Shown here: positions 11,901 through 21,796 of the stretch, piece by piece
Position numbering within the stretch: the first letter of the stretch is position 1
Layout: each line of letters starts with the position of its first letter
From: Marsupella aquatica
Taxonomy: Eukaryota > Marchantiophyta
Length of the DNA stretch: 64,000 nucleotides
Direction of reading: 5' to 3'
Assembly: GCA_973895155.1 (NCBI GenBank)
Contig: OZ316895.1
Span: forward strand, 12,958,001-13,022,000
Notes under the pieces: model-generated
The model's database searches: none
Told to the model about the DNA's origin: nothing
What the model saw: only the letters and a program-made list of their open reading frames with translations
Position numbers and translations under genes: made by a program

Positions 11901-13846
11901 TGGATTGATGAATTAATCAAAGGCACTTGCAGGTGGCGTTCAGGAGCAGAGGTGCGCAAAGTTCATTTTGCTGAGGTAAAATTCAAGAACTTCTGTGATG
12001 ATCGGTTGGAATCTATCGCAGTAGTTATGATGTGCTCCATGGCATAGTAGACATGTGAGAGCATTGATGATTGTTTCTGCAAGATAGAGGCGGAAGTGTC
12101 GATTCAGCATTTTGGATTTAAGTAGGGAGGTCGAAGGGAAATGAAAACACGTTCCACTTTGTGTTAGTGTGGCATCGACAGTGCGACCCTAAAGTCTTAG
12201 ACAATCAATTCAGCACCTTCTCTTAAAGTTTAGTTCTCGTGATGATTTTCGCACACTGTCCACCAGATGCAACCCTCGTGCACCTAGGTGACTGGAAGCT
12301 GAACCGAGTTCTACACTTTGTTCCATGCGGGCTCTACATGCACATTGTAAGGATTATAGCTGGAAGGTGTTGAGTGATTTGGACCTCGACTTTTTAACAC
12401 CTAGAATTCAACTGTACACAACAGGAATGGAATGAGATGCATCATCTCAAGATAATGGAGTCGCTTGGTGGAGATCTGGAGTGGGGTGATCGTTTCTTTG
12501 GCCAACATGCTGCTTTCTTTTACTACTGGGTATGTCTGTTGCTTTCATGATTGCACTAGACTAGCCTGTATCCTTTTTCTTCTTTTGTGTACAGAATTAC
12601 TTAGAGAACTTTTAGTGGCAACCCAACAACTCGGTTTAATTTTTTAAACCCTAAACAAGCGAAGCAGGGATCGATGGAATTACTTTAAACTCCTGGCCTT
12701 TTAAGGTATGTCACTTGGGAATGACTGATATTAGTGCCCCTCTGGCCCTGTTTTCTTGCAGATTCTAAACCTAATGTTTTTCGTGTCTCCAACAGTTGCC
12801 TACAACTTCTCTGAGCTCATTGAGTCCCATGCAGGTTGGAGATTCTTTGACCCTGACCTTTCATTCATCCTATTCCTTAAGAACAAGTGCTGGTCGATGC
12901 ATATGGCAGGCTAGTTGGACGCTCGCACCGACATATAGTGACAACTCTGTTGTTTTTCCCCACAGTTGACACATATGCGGAGTTTGCTGATGCGAATGAA
13001 ACGCTACTGAAAACTCTTCCTCCTTCACCCGTGGCAGTGGCCTATTATGAAAGTGAAGACCTCTACATGTAACATTTCCGTCTCTTTGACTATTGGCATA
13101 GTTTACAACGAGCTGTTATCCATAATATGCTACTGTGCCTATTCAGGTGCCGTAGACAACAAGTCAAATAAATGCTTTGGCAGCCTAGATTTGTGTGTCT
13201 GCACAATAATGAATCAGATTATGTTTAGGAGTCGTTTTTTTCTGCCCTTTTAGAACTTTCGTCAATGGATTTGCACCGTCTTCTTTCTGCTTTCTGGTTT
13301 TCTGTATAGAGTACTCTTGATGATTGTTTTGCGGGACGTTTTGCGGGACCCTAAATGCAGACGTTGAGAGTAATTTCAAACTTCGTGTCATCTACTCTGC
13401 CGGTCCAATTACTGGACCTTTTCTTTCCAAACTGGGAAGGTCTTTGAGTCGATTGCCCGCAATTCTGCAGGTATGATGAATTTCAAACCAGCCAATTACC
13501 AGAGGGGAGGAGACCAAAAGTGAACAACTTACACGACGTGTTCTTGGCCATTGCTGTACGATCCCTAAACCCGCTAAGCAAGATTCTCATATTGACCTTG
13601 GCAAAGCTCTATTGTGCGGAATGACTACACGAGATCCTGTTCCTGTGCCGGACTGACTAGATCGTGCTGATTGAAAGTAGGTCGTCTGTTGGATAAGACC
13701 TTTTGTAAGGACAGCTTTTTCTTAAGATTCACCCTATGTGTCGGTTACAGGGGGATGAAGGCGAGCATGTGAAGACAATGGTTGCCTGTCAAGAACTCAA
13801 CACACAGGTTATTAGTCCCCACAGGGCGATAAACATGAAGAAATGA
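8993..13846 (+). CDS. PTOX: Plastid terminal oxidase (PTOX), algal/bryophyte-like class, 11 exons
   Basis: PTOX is a di-iron plastoquinol:oxygen oxidoreductase on thylakoids, acting in carotenoid desaturation, chlororespiration and relief of excess reducing power. Exons: 8993-9580, 10245-10290, 10707-10840, 10968-11111, 11482-11600, 11933-11975, 12425-12529, 12762-12834, 12966-13068, 13471-13555, 13751-13846. All introns are GT-AG and phases agree, giving 511 residues. Residues 1 to about 165 are Ser/Ala/Arg-rich, as expected for a transit peptide and linker. The oxidase core holds the predicted iron ligands: E322 (FLETVAR), E362 and H365 (EWNEMHHL), E414 (ELIESHA), E483 and H486 (GDEGEH). 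It ends PHRAINMKK. The open frame goes a little upstream, but only from a TTG, so the ATG at 8993 is chosen. Motifs such as [10 protein letters not shown]...EAPWW and [15 protein letters not shown] fit the algal/cyanobacterial-like class better than IMMUTANS. The frame stops just past the exon 9 donor, so correct splicing at 13069 is essential. Confidence 0.9.
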
Positions 13847-14475
13847 TGTCTTTCAAGTATGATTTACGTACATATATAAGTGAGAGATAGTGTGTTGGAT
13901 AGAAATTTCGGGAAGATTAGATTATAATGAAGTGCGAGTTACCAGTTTGACATCCAAGTGAAATTGAGAATTCTACTGTATAATATGTATTAGTCACTGA
14001 AAAGTGATGGGTCTTTCTTGAGTTGAAGATTCAAAGAACCGAATTAAGAGTGGGTTTGCAGCAGGATGACGATTCAAGGTCTACATTGGATACCAGAACT
14101 TTTGAACCCCTTTGATTGCTTTTCATAGGACATCTTACTAAAAGAGTGTATTTCTTACAGCTAGCCATGATATCTCGAAGAAGGGTTTGATTGTGATTCT
14201 AACGATTATGCTATCTGCGCTACATATTCTCTGATGATTCTTGTAAGCTCTACCTTAGGGTTTTTCCTTGCAATCGCTCTGCAGGGCCAAACATCAGACA
14301 ATCTGCACTTGTTCTAGCTCGCATCAGTTTCTTGCATCGCAAAGCATGTTAATTGTGGAATCTCTTCCCACTAATTTGTAGCTAAAGTTGGTTTGGTCAT
14401 ACCTGTCCTGATCACTTTGTTAGATGCTATGTCCAAAGCAATTCTTCTTGTGAGCTTCAAGCTTGTAATGTACAG
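13847..14475. other. 3' flank of PTOX, no recognised gene
   Basis: Presumably PTOX 3' untranslated region at the left. Two short frames near 14066-14130 and 14392-14475 look protein-like but have no recognisable family and no secure splice sites. They may belong to the unidentified gene that follows. Confidence 0.35.
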
Positions 14476-15770
14476 TAGAAGTATGGCCTAATTGGAAAGG
14501 GACCATTTACAACGAGCAAAAATTAATAGGCTTTCCAGCTACATTACTTGACTTGGATGGGGTAACCCACTTCGAGCAGCAGGGTGAAGGACATGTTACA
14601 AAAGGGTTTGAGATCACACAGCTTCTCCCAACATCCTCAAATATTGAACCACTTCAATGTTGAAAGATGAATCACTCCATCACCACTTTCACCTTGGCTT
14701 CAACACACCTTCACACGGTACTCTCGAATGGAAGATAAAGCGTTATTATTTCTCTTTACAAACCTCTACCATGCATATAATTATATTAAACAGGTTTGTT
14801 TCATCCTCAACAACCAGGACGAATTTTAGACTGTTCTTCTGCTCAAGACGCTTTCTGCTGCACGGGCAAATTTCTGCAAAATAATTCTCCTAAAGTTATG
14901 CTTTTAAAGGAGTACTTGCTAGCGAGATCTCAATTTTGGCCTGAAGTTCCAAAGTGGGACTCCAAGTATATCCGCGTGTAAAATCTTCAATCCAGGACAC
15001 CAGATAGTTAACAGCTCTTTGAAAGGTCTGATCATCTTACTGGAAGAGTGTACTGGACGAGTGTACTTTCTCTGGGCAAACCAGAGATCATATCTGTAAT
15101 GAAGTGGTGGCTCCACTTTCAACCTAAGAACAATCCTAGATGCGGCACAAGAGGTGGGCTCAACTGACCTGAATCATCTCAATGAACGATAACACAGGAG
15201 AATCTGAGCTAGAGTTCGAGCTGTGCGGCCAAGGAGCGACTGAGGGACTTCGCAATTGAGAATTGCAATAAGCAAGATCTCAAATAAAAACGAGGTAGAG
15301 AGATCGAATGTAATTCCAATCTCCTGGATGCCCTCTCCTTCCATGTTATCGAGAATTACTTAGAACTTGAAAAAGGTCCTTGGTCCTTATGCCAAAGTGA
15401 GAAATGGGAGACGCTTGTTATTCAAGATGGCCCGCAGGAAAAGTCACTGGTTAATCAAAATGAGACTCAAGGGAACAAAGAACGCTTTCCCCAAATCAAA
15501 TTCCTCAACTCATTCGTCCGCGAGCCAAGGAACATGGATCCGGAGCTAGAGAAATTAAGCTCATCCAAGCTGCAACAGGTGAGTCCTCGCACAACAGAAA
15601 TTAAGGGCAAATATCCTAGAATTGGTTCGCACTCACTTCCACGAGCTCCTTAACAGTTTTTCAAGATGTTCTTACCCGGAACTGTGTACTACTCTAACTC
15701 AACCTTCGATGATGAGTCCATGATCACAATAATTTCGCATGTTGTTAACGATACAGCCGGACTCAATTAA
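14476..15770 (+). pseudogene. Unidentified gene-like reading frames, possibly a decayed or incompletely resolved gene
   Basis: I do not recognise this gene. Four stretches look coding. First, 14476-14660 after a TACAG acceptor (contains VWPNWKGTIYNEQKLIGFP and LLDLDGVTHFEQQGEGHVT). Second, 14794-14977 after an AAACAG acceptor (GRILDCSSAQDAFCCTGKFL, LLARSQFWPEVPKWDSKYIR). Third, 15288-15578 (LELEKGPWSLCQSEKWETLV, MDPELEKLSSSKLQQ). Fourth, 15657-15770, ending DTAGLN and a TAA. The last two join in phase across a 78-base GT-AG intron (15579-15656). Between 14977 and 15288 no clean joining exists: the next acceptor is only about 37 bases away, too short for a plant intron, and frames are broken. 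So this is either a damaged gene or one whose middle exons I failed to find. It starts about 0.6 kb after PTOX on the same strand. Confidence 0.3.
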
Positions 15771-15928
15771 GGTACGCCTCACTAAGAACTCAAGATACTT
15801 GCGGTATACAAAATAGTCACGGTGATGTTTGAGGTGGTGACTGGAGAACAATGGCCCTCATAGTTTATTCCCCTGCACTGCTTGGAGATCATTTGCTTTG
15901 GGGAATCTATTAATTGTCCCCCAATTCT

Positions 15929-16160
15929 TGTGGGTCTCTGTTGGCTGGAATGTCCTGTGGCTGCTTTTCATGGGAGACAAAACTACACTAAACCACGTGA
16001 TGCGCAGAGGAGACATAATTGTTCTCTCCTTGGGACCTGTTTGACTCTAGCAGTCCTCTGTTGACTGGAATGTCCTTTCATCCTCTGGCTGCGGTTTATG
16101 GAAGACAAACGACATTGATAAAGCACGTGATGAGCACAGGAGACAAAAAAGTTCTTCGAG
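15929..16160. repeat. Imperfect tandem duplication, about 122-bp period
   Basis: CTCTGTTGGCTGGAATGTCC at about 15935 recurs as CTCTGTTGACTGGAATGTCC at about 16057, and CACGTGATGCGCAGAGGAGACA recurs as CACGTGATGAGCACAGGAGACA. Two copies, diverged. Confidence 0.7.
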
Positions 16161-16805
16161 GCCAATCCTCTAACATGATGCAATGTTGAAGGTGGGTGTC
16201 ATCACCACCAGTGTAGTTTTCAAGGTTTTTCTTTATTAGCCAGAGTGGCGAATGTCAGGTCTGCGAAAGAGACGATGTTACGAACATTCTTTATCAGAAA
16301 TTCTCAAATTCTTACTCTGACTGTTAGATCTCCCGAAATTTAAGGAGTACCGCTAGATTCTGGCTAATGGGGCCTATGACTAGATGAGAAACTGGCAGAT
16401 GGGACATAGAAAATCTAGGCAGAGGTGGAATCTAGCGAAAACTCGCCACTAAAAAACGCTGATCACCACCCAGACACGCAACAACACCATAACTGACAGG
16501 TCAGAGATCATAAAGTCATTCACAGTGGTCTCCTTTACGGATCATGTCTCGGACAACTGTAAGTTCTGCACTGTAAAGTCAGTACAGTAGATCCCAATTT
16601 GTTCTGTTTGGGTCTGAAGTGCTTAACACTTGTGAGCATTCCACATGTTATTGTTGCATGGTCTCTGACTCTCTCTGGAGAACTGGTGGTGGGGGAGTAA
16701 GGTGCTATTATGACTTAACTAGCCCAATGATGACTTAACAAGCCCAATGCCCATGTATTGCAATCGAGCATAAGAGAGACGGCTTGGCAATTGACCAGTA
16801 GGCAT
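16161..16805. other. Intergenic, no recognised gene
   Basis: Nothing identifiable except a short doublet, TGACTTAACTAGCCCAATG then TGACTTAACAAGCCCAATG, at about 16710-16749. Confidence 0.4.
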
Positions 16806-16806
16806 G

Positions 16807-16905
16807 ACAACTGGATTTCAAAGAGTGTGCAAATGTTGGGAGAGTCACCGGTTGGGATTACAACTGGATTTCAAAGAGTGTGCAAGTTGTTGGGAGAGTG
16901 AGCGG
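16807..16905. repeat. 53-bp tandem duplication
   Basis: ACAACTGGATTTCAAAGAGT begins at 16807 and again at 16860. Each copy continues with GTGCAA and TGTTGGGAGAGT. Two near-identical units. Confidence 0.8.
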
Positions 16906-17780
16906 AAAAGATAGAAGTGACACTTTCAGGCCCATCTCATGGTTAGGAAAAAGTATCACCATAATCGAATGACTAAGGAGGTTTCCGAGGAGGCTTCCCA
17001 GCAGAATGACATTTTGTAAACTGATCATGAGAAAGAAAGTGTGGGATTGCATCCTATGGTGTTTAGATATAGTTATTTGCTCAATTATTGATGAATGAGA
17101 GAAGCTTGTTCTCAAAAACCTGACGCATAGATCAGGTCCTTTTGGTGCCAAGAAGTACTAGTAAAGTACCATCCTCAAAATCAGCTATCAAGGTTTGTGG
17201 AAATGGCCATCATCACATTTACCATTTCATGAGGAGATAATGCTTTTGCACTTGTTTGAGCTTGTAAGTCTTTGTTGCAACCACCAAGTCATGAGACCAA
17301 CTTTGGCATTACTGGACAAGAAGTACCACCCCCAAGAGCCATCCCTCGCATCACGAGATTGTGTAAGAGAGATGGTGTTGTAATGTCTCTTTGAAAGTCT
17401 TTCTGGGTATTCTGCTGGGGGGTATTTCTACCACAGGTGCAAATGCCCCTATTAAATCACCACCTCTAAAAGGAAATGAAAGCTCAAAAGGAAAGACATT
17501 GACAAGGGAGAATGATGTCATGACATGGGACACTTTTTGAATGGTTACTCCCTTAAGTTACTTACTTCCTAGCAACGTCTAAATACTACCCTAAAATGAG
17601 CAAGAGGCCCCTTACTTGTTTCCATATGATCTAGTAAGTTCTGGAAGTGAACCCAGTGACCCCAGTACCCTGTCATATAAATTATAATTACCAGGGACTG
17701 CAACAATTAAATGAGCCATTTCACTGCCACAATGGGAATCTTGAAGAACGTAGAGCACTATTTTGAAGTGCGTGGTGTCC
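16906..17780. other. Intergenic, no recognised gene
   Basis: No coding family, RNA gene or clear repeat could be supported in this stretch. Confidence 0.4.
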
Positions 17781-18110
17781 CTACAGTTTAGGCATTTTTG
17801 ATCGGAGGCGGTCGACATTCAGAGCTCGTGTTTTACTACCACAAAAGTTGTCATTGTCTATGCGGACTGGAAATTTTGCAAAGCCTCTTTTCATATCCAT
17901 TTTACGGCACATCACTGCATTTGCAGCGGCCTGGTTTGTACTTCTAGTCATTCCTACGAACTTGCTGAATATTTCTATGTCCTCAGTCTTCAAGTTTGAA
18001 GCACCTGGGGTAAGCCGCTGCGTGCGTTGCTGATGGCCAAAGAAATCTACATGTTTCGTCTTCTCGAGGTTGATTGTCATGCCAACTTTGAAGCATGCAG
18101 ATTGAAACAG
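17781..18110 (-). mobile_element. Possible non-LTR retrotransposon reverse transcriptase scrap
   Basis: On the minus strand an open frame of about 100 codons reads CFKVGMTINLEKTKHVDFFG, then EDIEIFSKFVGM and MDMKRGFAKFPVRIDNDNF. The order (cysteine and glycine, then INLEKTK, then an E-x-S/K-F-x-x-G block) resembles the region just after the YADD catalytic box of LINE-type reverse transcriptases. The YADD box itself is not visible, and the frame ends quickly on both sides. If real it is a short dead fragment. A chance resemblance is possible. Confidence 0.35.
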
Positions 18111-18597
18111 TCATACGGATTAGTTACAAAAACCCAGTGGCAACTCTAGAACTCAATTGTGATCAATCTAAACGTACACACCTTTGCCAGACACCACTAT
18201 CGTTACTGTAACGTACAGACGTGAAGAACCAGGATCACTTCAGCTGAATTGTGACGAAATCTCCGAAGTAAATATCCCGTTTCCATACTTCTGTGGAATT
18301 GATACAAGAAACGTCGGCCAGCCCACCGACGAGAGCCAATCAGGAAAATCTGAGGAGATATCAAAATCTGTCTTTGAGCCCAAAGTTCTAAGGTGCACAT
18401 CTGAGAAGCCTCATCAAGCTAGTCACAACACAGCGCCAAGTCAAAGTGGACCAGAATGATAGATTTCTAATCTGCCAATTAAAAAACAGGAGAAATTCTA
18501 AATCCATCTCAATCAATTACTTTTATTATGGTATTTCAACAAAATGAATCCAATGGTTGATGTAACAGATTCGCAACGCTAGAGTCTAATTGTTCGT
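18111..18597. other. Intergenic
   Basis: A 91-codon plus frame (18184-18459) has only a TTG start and no recognised domain. Nothing else was seen. Confidence 0.4.
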
Positions 18598-19055
18598 GCT
18601 GCTAACAATCATCATAATGAATGACGCGACTTTGAGTGATGTCGGATGAATTGAATAAAACCTCGGAAATGAATTTAAAAAGAAACCATATTTTCCAGGC
18701 AATGGTGTTGGGGAATTGGGGTGTCGGCGGGATCGGATGCTTCTAAATTCTCACAATAATCGCTATGAATGAGACCACTTTAGTGATTTGAGGTAAATTA
18801 AATAAAACCTCGGGGATGTATTTCAAGGATGCCACAATTTCGAGGTAATCGTAGTGGGGCGTACGTTGGGAACGTACGTTGGGAGTGTCGGCAGGATCGG
18901 ATGCCTTAAAATTCTAACAATCATCACAATGAATGAGGTGACTTTTAGGATTTAATGTGCATTTTATAAAACCTCGGGGATGAATTTAGAACGAAACCAC
19001 AGTTTCCAGGCAATCGTGGTGGGGGGGTCGGGGGTGTCGGCGGGATCGGATGCTT
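18598..19055. repeat. Tandem array, three diverged units of about 145-165 bp
   Basis: Each unit holds an (A)CAATAATC/CAATCATCAyAATGAATGA phrase (about 18605, 18752, 18917), then ATAAAACCTCGG-GATG, then GGTGTCGGCGGGATCGGATGC near its end (about 18720, 18880, 19035). The last unit abuts the GC-richer stretch at 19050-19650. Confidence 0.8.
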
Positions 19056-19371
19056 GCTGCGTTCTTTCTGGTCGATAGCCAAGTAGACCCTACGTTTCTT
19101 TGCAGTTCTAGTCAAATCACAGTCGCAAGAGGTCCCACAAAGGCGAGGTGGCAGCCATGGGGAGCTTGGAGACTGTGTGTGTCCATGCAGCAAGCCCGGT
19201 ACAGTAGCATAACAGTAGACAGTACAGCATAGCTGAAAGATTTTCTCCCATGGAAGGTGCGCCTGGAGCTCCAATTTTGGGGGGTCGATGACGTGCTTTT
19301 GGCTCCTGAGTAGGTGGGTCTCCAGTCTGCACTCTCCACGTCTGTTGCGAACTATTTGGCATTCCTGTTGA

Positions 19372-19644
19372 TTACGGGAAACAACTTTGAATAGTTGAAC
19401 AGTCGACTGAGTTCTTGGCATGCGCCAATCCAATATCCAAATCTAGGTGGAATTTGGGGGAAGAGTGATGCAGAACCGAGCTTCGGTTGCGGGGCCGGTT
19501 CGTCACTAATGATTCAGCCGTGTGGGCCGCAGTTTCTTCTCTAGAGAAAGCTTTGGGGACGAAGGCCCCACGAAAAGGGGAGCAGAGAGTGGTGACGGAT
19601 TCGGCGATGGTGGCGGTCATGAGCACAATGTTGACAAATTCCAT
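19372..19644 (-). CDS. Hypothetical ORF with transit-peptide-like N-terminus
   Basis: A 90-codon frame with a genuine ATG (19644-19642) begins MEFVNIVLMTATIAESVTTL and continues Ser/Thr/Arg-rich (FSREETAAHTAESLVTNRPR). Hydroxylated, basic and low in acid, it resembles an organelle targeting peptide. It stops at 19372. A second minus frame immediately downstream (about 19362-19117) contains a hydrophobic segment (SAMLYCLLLCYCTGLAAW), which could be a next exon of a small membrane protein. No clear donor and acceptor pair joins them, and I recognise no family. Coding status is uncertain. Confidence 0.25.
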   Translation of the reverse strand: MEFVNIVLMTATIAESVTTLCSPFRGAFVPKAFSREETAAHTAESLVTNRPRNRSSVLHHSSPKFHLDLDIGLAHAKNSVDCSTIQSCFP

Positions 19645-19659
19645 GTGTTCAAGACATGA

Positions 19660-20084
19660 TTATAGAAATCAGAGGAAACGATCAAAAAATCCTACGAATT
19701 AAACAATATTAGATCTTGCTTAGCCACGAGAAAAAGGGACTCAGCCACGCGAAAAAGGAACTCTTTCGTCTGTTAATTTTGAGGTCCTGTTGTCACATGT
19801 CCTAATATCAAAAAATTATGTCTATTACATATGTGCTATGTACTTAGAGCTAATCTTGTGGCCCCTTGTCAACCTATATAGTTCTGGAGTATTCCCAGCT
19901 GTCCCCTGAAGAGGGCGAGTCGGATTTATTTAGCAAGTTGGCAATGGGTAGGAGCTTTTTGAATTCCCTTTTTGAATCGGGAAGTAAACCTTGTAGCCTG
20001 TGGAAGTAAGTCATTTCCTTGATTACAAAATAAATAATAAATTAAGCTTCTGCTGTGCCAACCACGGAGGCAACACGGTGTTAC
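19660..20084. other. Intergenic
   Basis: No gene recognised. A short doublet, AGCCACG(A/C)GAAAAAGG(G/A)ACT, occurs at about 19722 and 19743. Confidence 0.4.
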
Positions 20085-20960
20085 TGAACTGAGTCAGTCA
20101 TTTTTTGCAAGGGTGTGGAAGTGGGTGTTGAGGTGCAGTTCCACAGAACTGGAGGGTGGTAGGAAATTGACCATGGTCCCAATGGTAAATTCACTTGCCT
20201 CATAGAAGACACTTACACTGTTGGGTCAGTGAGTCAGTTGGACAAGCGTGTGGAAATGGGCTCTGAGATGCAGTTCCAAAGAACTGGGGAGTGGTAAGAA
20301 ATTGACCGTGCTCCACAGGGCAAGTTCACTTGTGGTACCTTATAGGCCCTTACACCATTGGGTCAGTGAGTCAGTTGGACAACCGTGTGAAAGAGGTCTC
20401 TGAGCTGCAGTTCCACATAACTGGAGAGTGGTCAGAAATTGACCAGGGTCCGCATGGTAAGTTCACTTGCTTCGTAGACCCCTTACTCTTTTGGGTTAGT
20501 GAGCCAGTTAGACAAGCGTGTGGAAGTGGGCCCTAAGCTGCAGATAGTTCCAAAGTACTCGAGGGTGGTCAGAAATTGACCATGGTCAGAACAGTAAGTT
20601 CACTTGTTTCATAGACCCCTTATATTGTGGGTCAGTGACTCAGTTGGACATGCGTGTGGAAGTGGGCTCTGAACTGCAGTTCCACTGAACTGGAGGCGGT
20701 AAGAAATTGACCTCATACCCTTACAGTTGTGGGTCAGTGAGTCAGTTGGGCAACCGTGTGGAAGTGGGCGCTGAGCTATGGAGTTTCCACAGAACTTGAG
20801 AGTGGCAAAAACAATTGACCATGGTGTCCTCATGCTAGGCACAGTTGTGGTACCTCAGAGAGACCCTTGAAGTGTGGGTCCGTGAGTCAGGTGGGCAACC
20901 GTGTGGGAAGTGGGAGCTGAGCTGGAGTTTGCACAGAAACTTCAGAGTGGCGAGAATTAA
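20085..20960. repeat. Tandem array of seven units, about 100-145 bp each
   Basis: GGGTCAGTGAGTCAGTTGGACAA-type starts lie at 20223, 20360, 20493, 20629, 20731 and 20876, with a diverged first unit at about 20085. Each unit continues with CGTGTGGAAGTGGGC, GAGCTGCAGTTCCA, AACTGGAG and GAAATTGACCATGG. Unit lengths are about 137, 133, 136, 102 and 145; the 102-base unit has an internal deletion. The array lies 0.8 kb upstream of the F-box gene. Confidence 0.88.
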
Positions 20961-21796
20961 TTTGAGGATGGTCTTCATCTTGGTCAAGAATCCTGTGCCT
21001 CGGGAAAAAAACGAGAAGAAATGTGCACAGTGAACCTGGCGTGGGCTGTGGAAGTGCAAGCCCACTTCCCTCCATAGCCTAGGACAATTTACCTCCCACA
21101 CGGGAGAGCCGGGAAGACGAAGGGAGGGTGGAAAGGAAGGCTGAAATAAAGAGGGGGAACATTGTCGTAGCTTAATCCTTGAGTAAAATAACAGTTGCTT
21201 GGCCAAGAAGCTATGGTAGTCGTCAGAGTGACAACACGATTGCTTAGATTTCACTGCGGGACAAAGATTGGTTCGTTTGTGCGAATTTTAGCTTCTCTTG
21301 TTCCCTCTTGCGGCGTTTTATTCTGCAGCATTGGGGGAGATGCAGTATTGTGACGTAGCAGACAGCAGGCTGATCGCACCCTCCTCCCCGTTTAGCTTTG
21401 TGTGTCCCCTGTTTTCCTCGTTATCTTTTCTTGTAGATATTTCTTGGTCTTCTTCCTCCACAACAGATCGATACTTAGAGTCTGCTTGGCACTCAATTCG
21501 TTCACAACACAAATTCGACTGATTGCTCGCTTGATTGGTAGATAGAATGATAGATTAAGGTAGAGAGGAGAGTTTTAAGCAATCTGATGGGAAGAACAGA
21601 CATGAATTCCTGTCTGGCAAGGCAATTCTGGTCCTGTAGTTGGGCTATGTCATACGAGAATTTGTTATAGTGGTTTGATAGGAAGATTGGCAATTAGTTC
21701 GACAGATCATAAAAAAATTTGGTTTAGGTGTAGGGTACATTGGAGGTTTGGTTATATGTACTAGAAACGTAGCAAGAAAAAAATTCGTACTAGAAA
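20961..21796 (+). promoter_or_regulatory. Upstream flank and leader of the F-box gene
   Basis: No other gene recognised. The last part before the ATG at 21797 is A-rich (GAAACGTAGCAAGAAAAAAATTCG). The transcription start cannot be placed from sequence alone. Confidence 0.3.

Noticed and set aside
18945-19433. 162-codon minus frame
   Set aside because: It starts from TTG and runs into the tandem array, ending in proline-rich repeat-derived sequence. No family is recognised.
18598-20960. Tandem arrays as CRISPR
   Set aside because: Units are long, diverged and without unique spacers, and the genome is eukaryotic.
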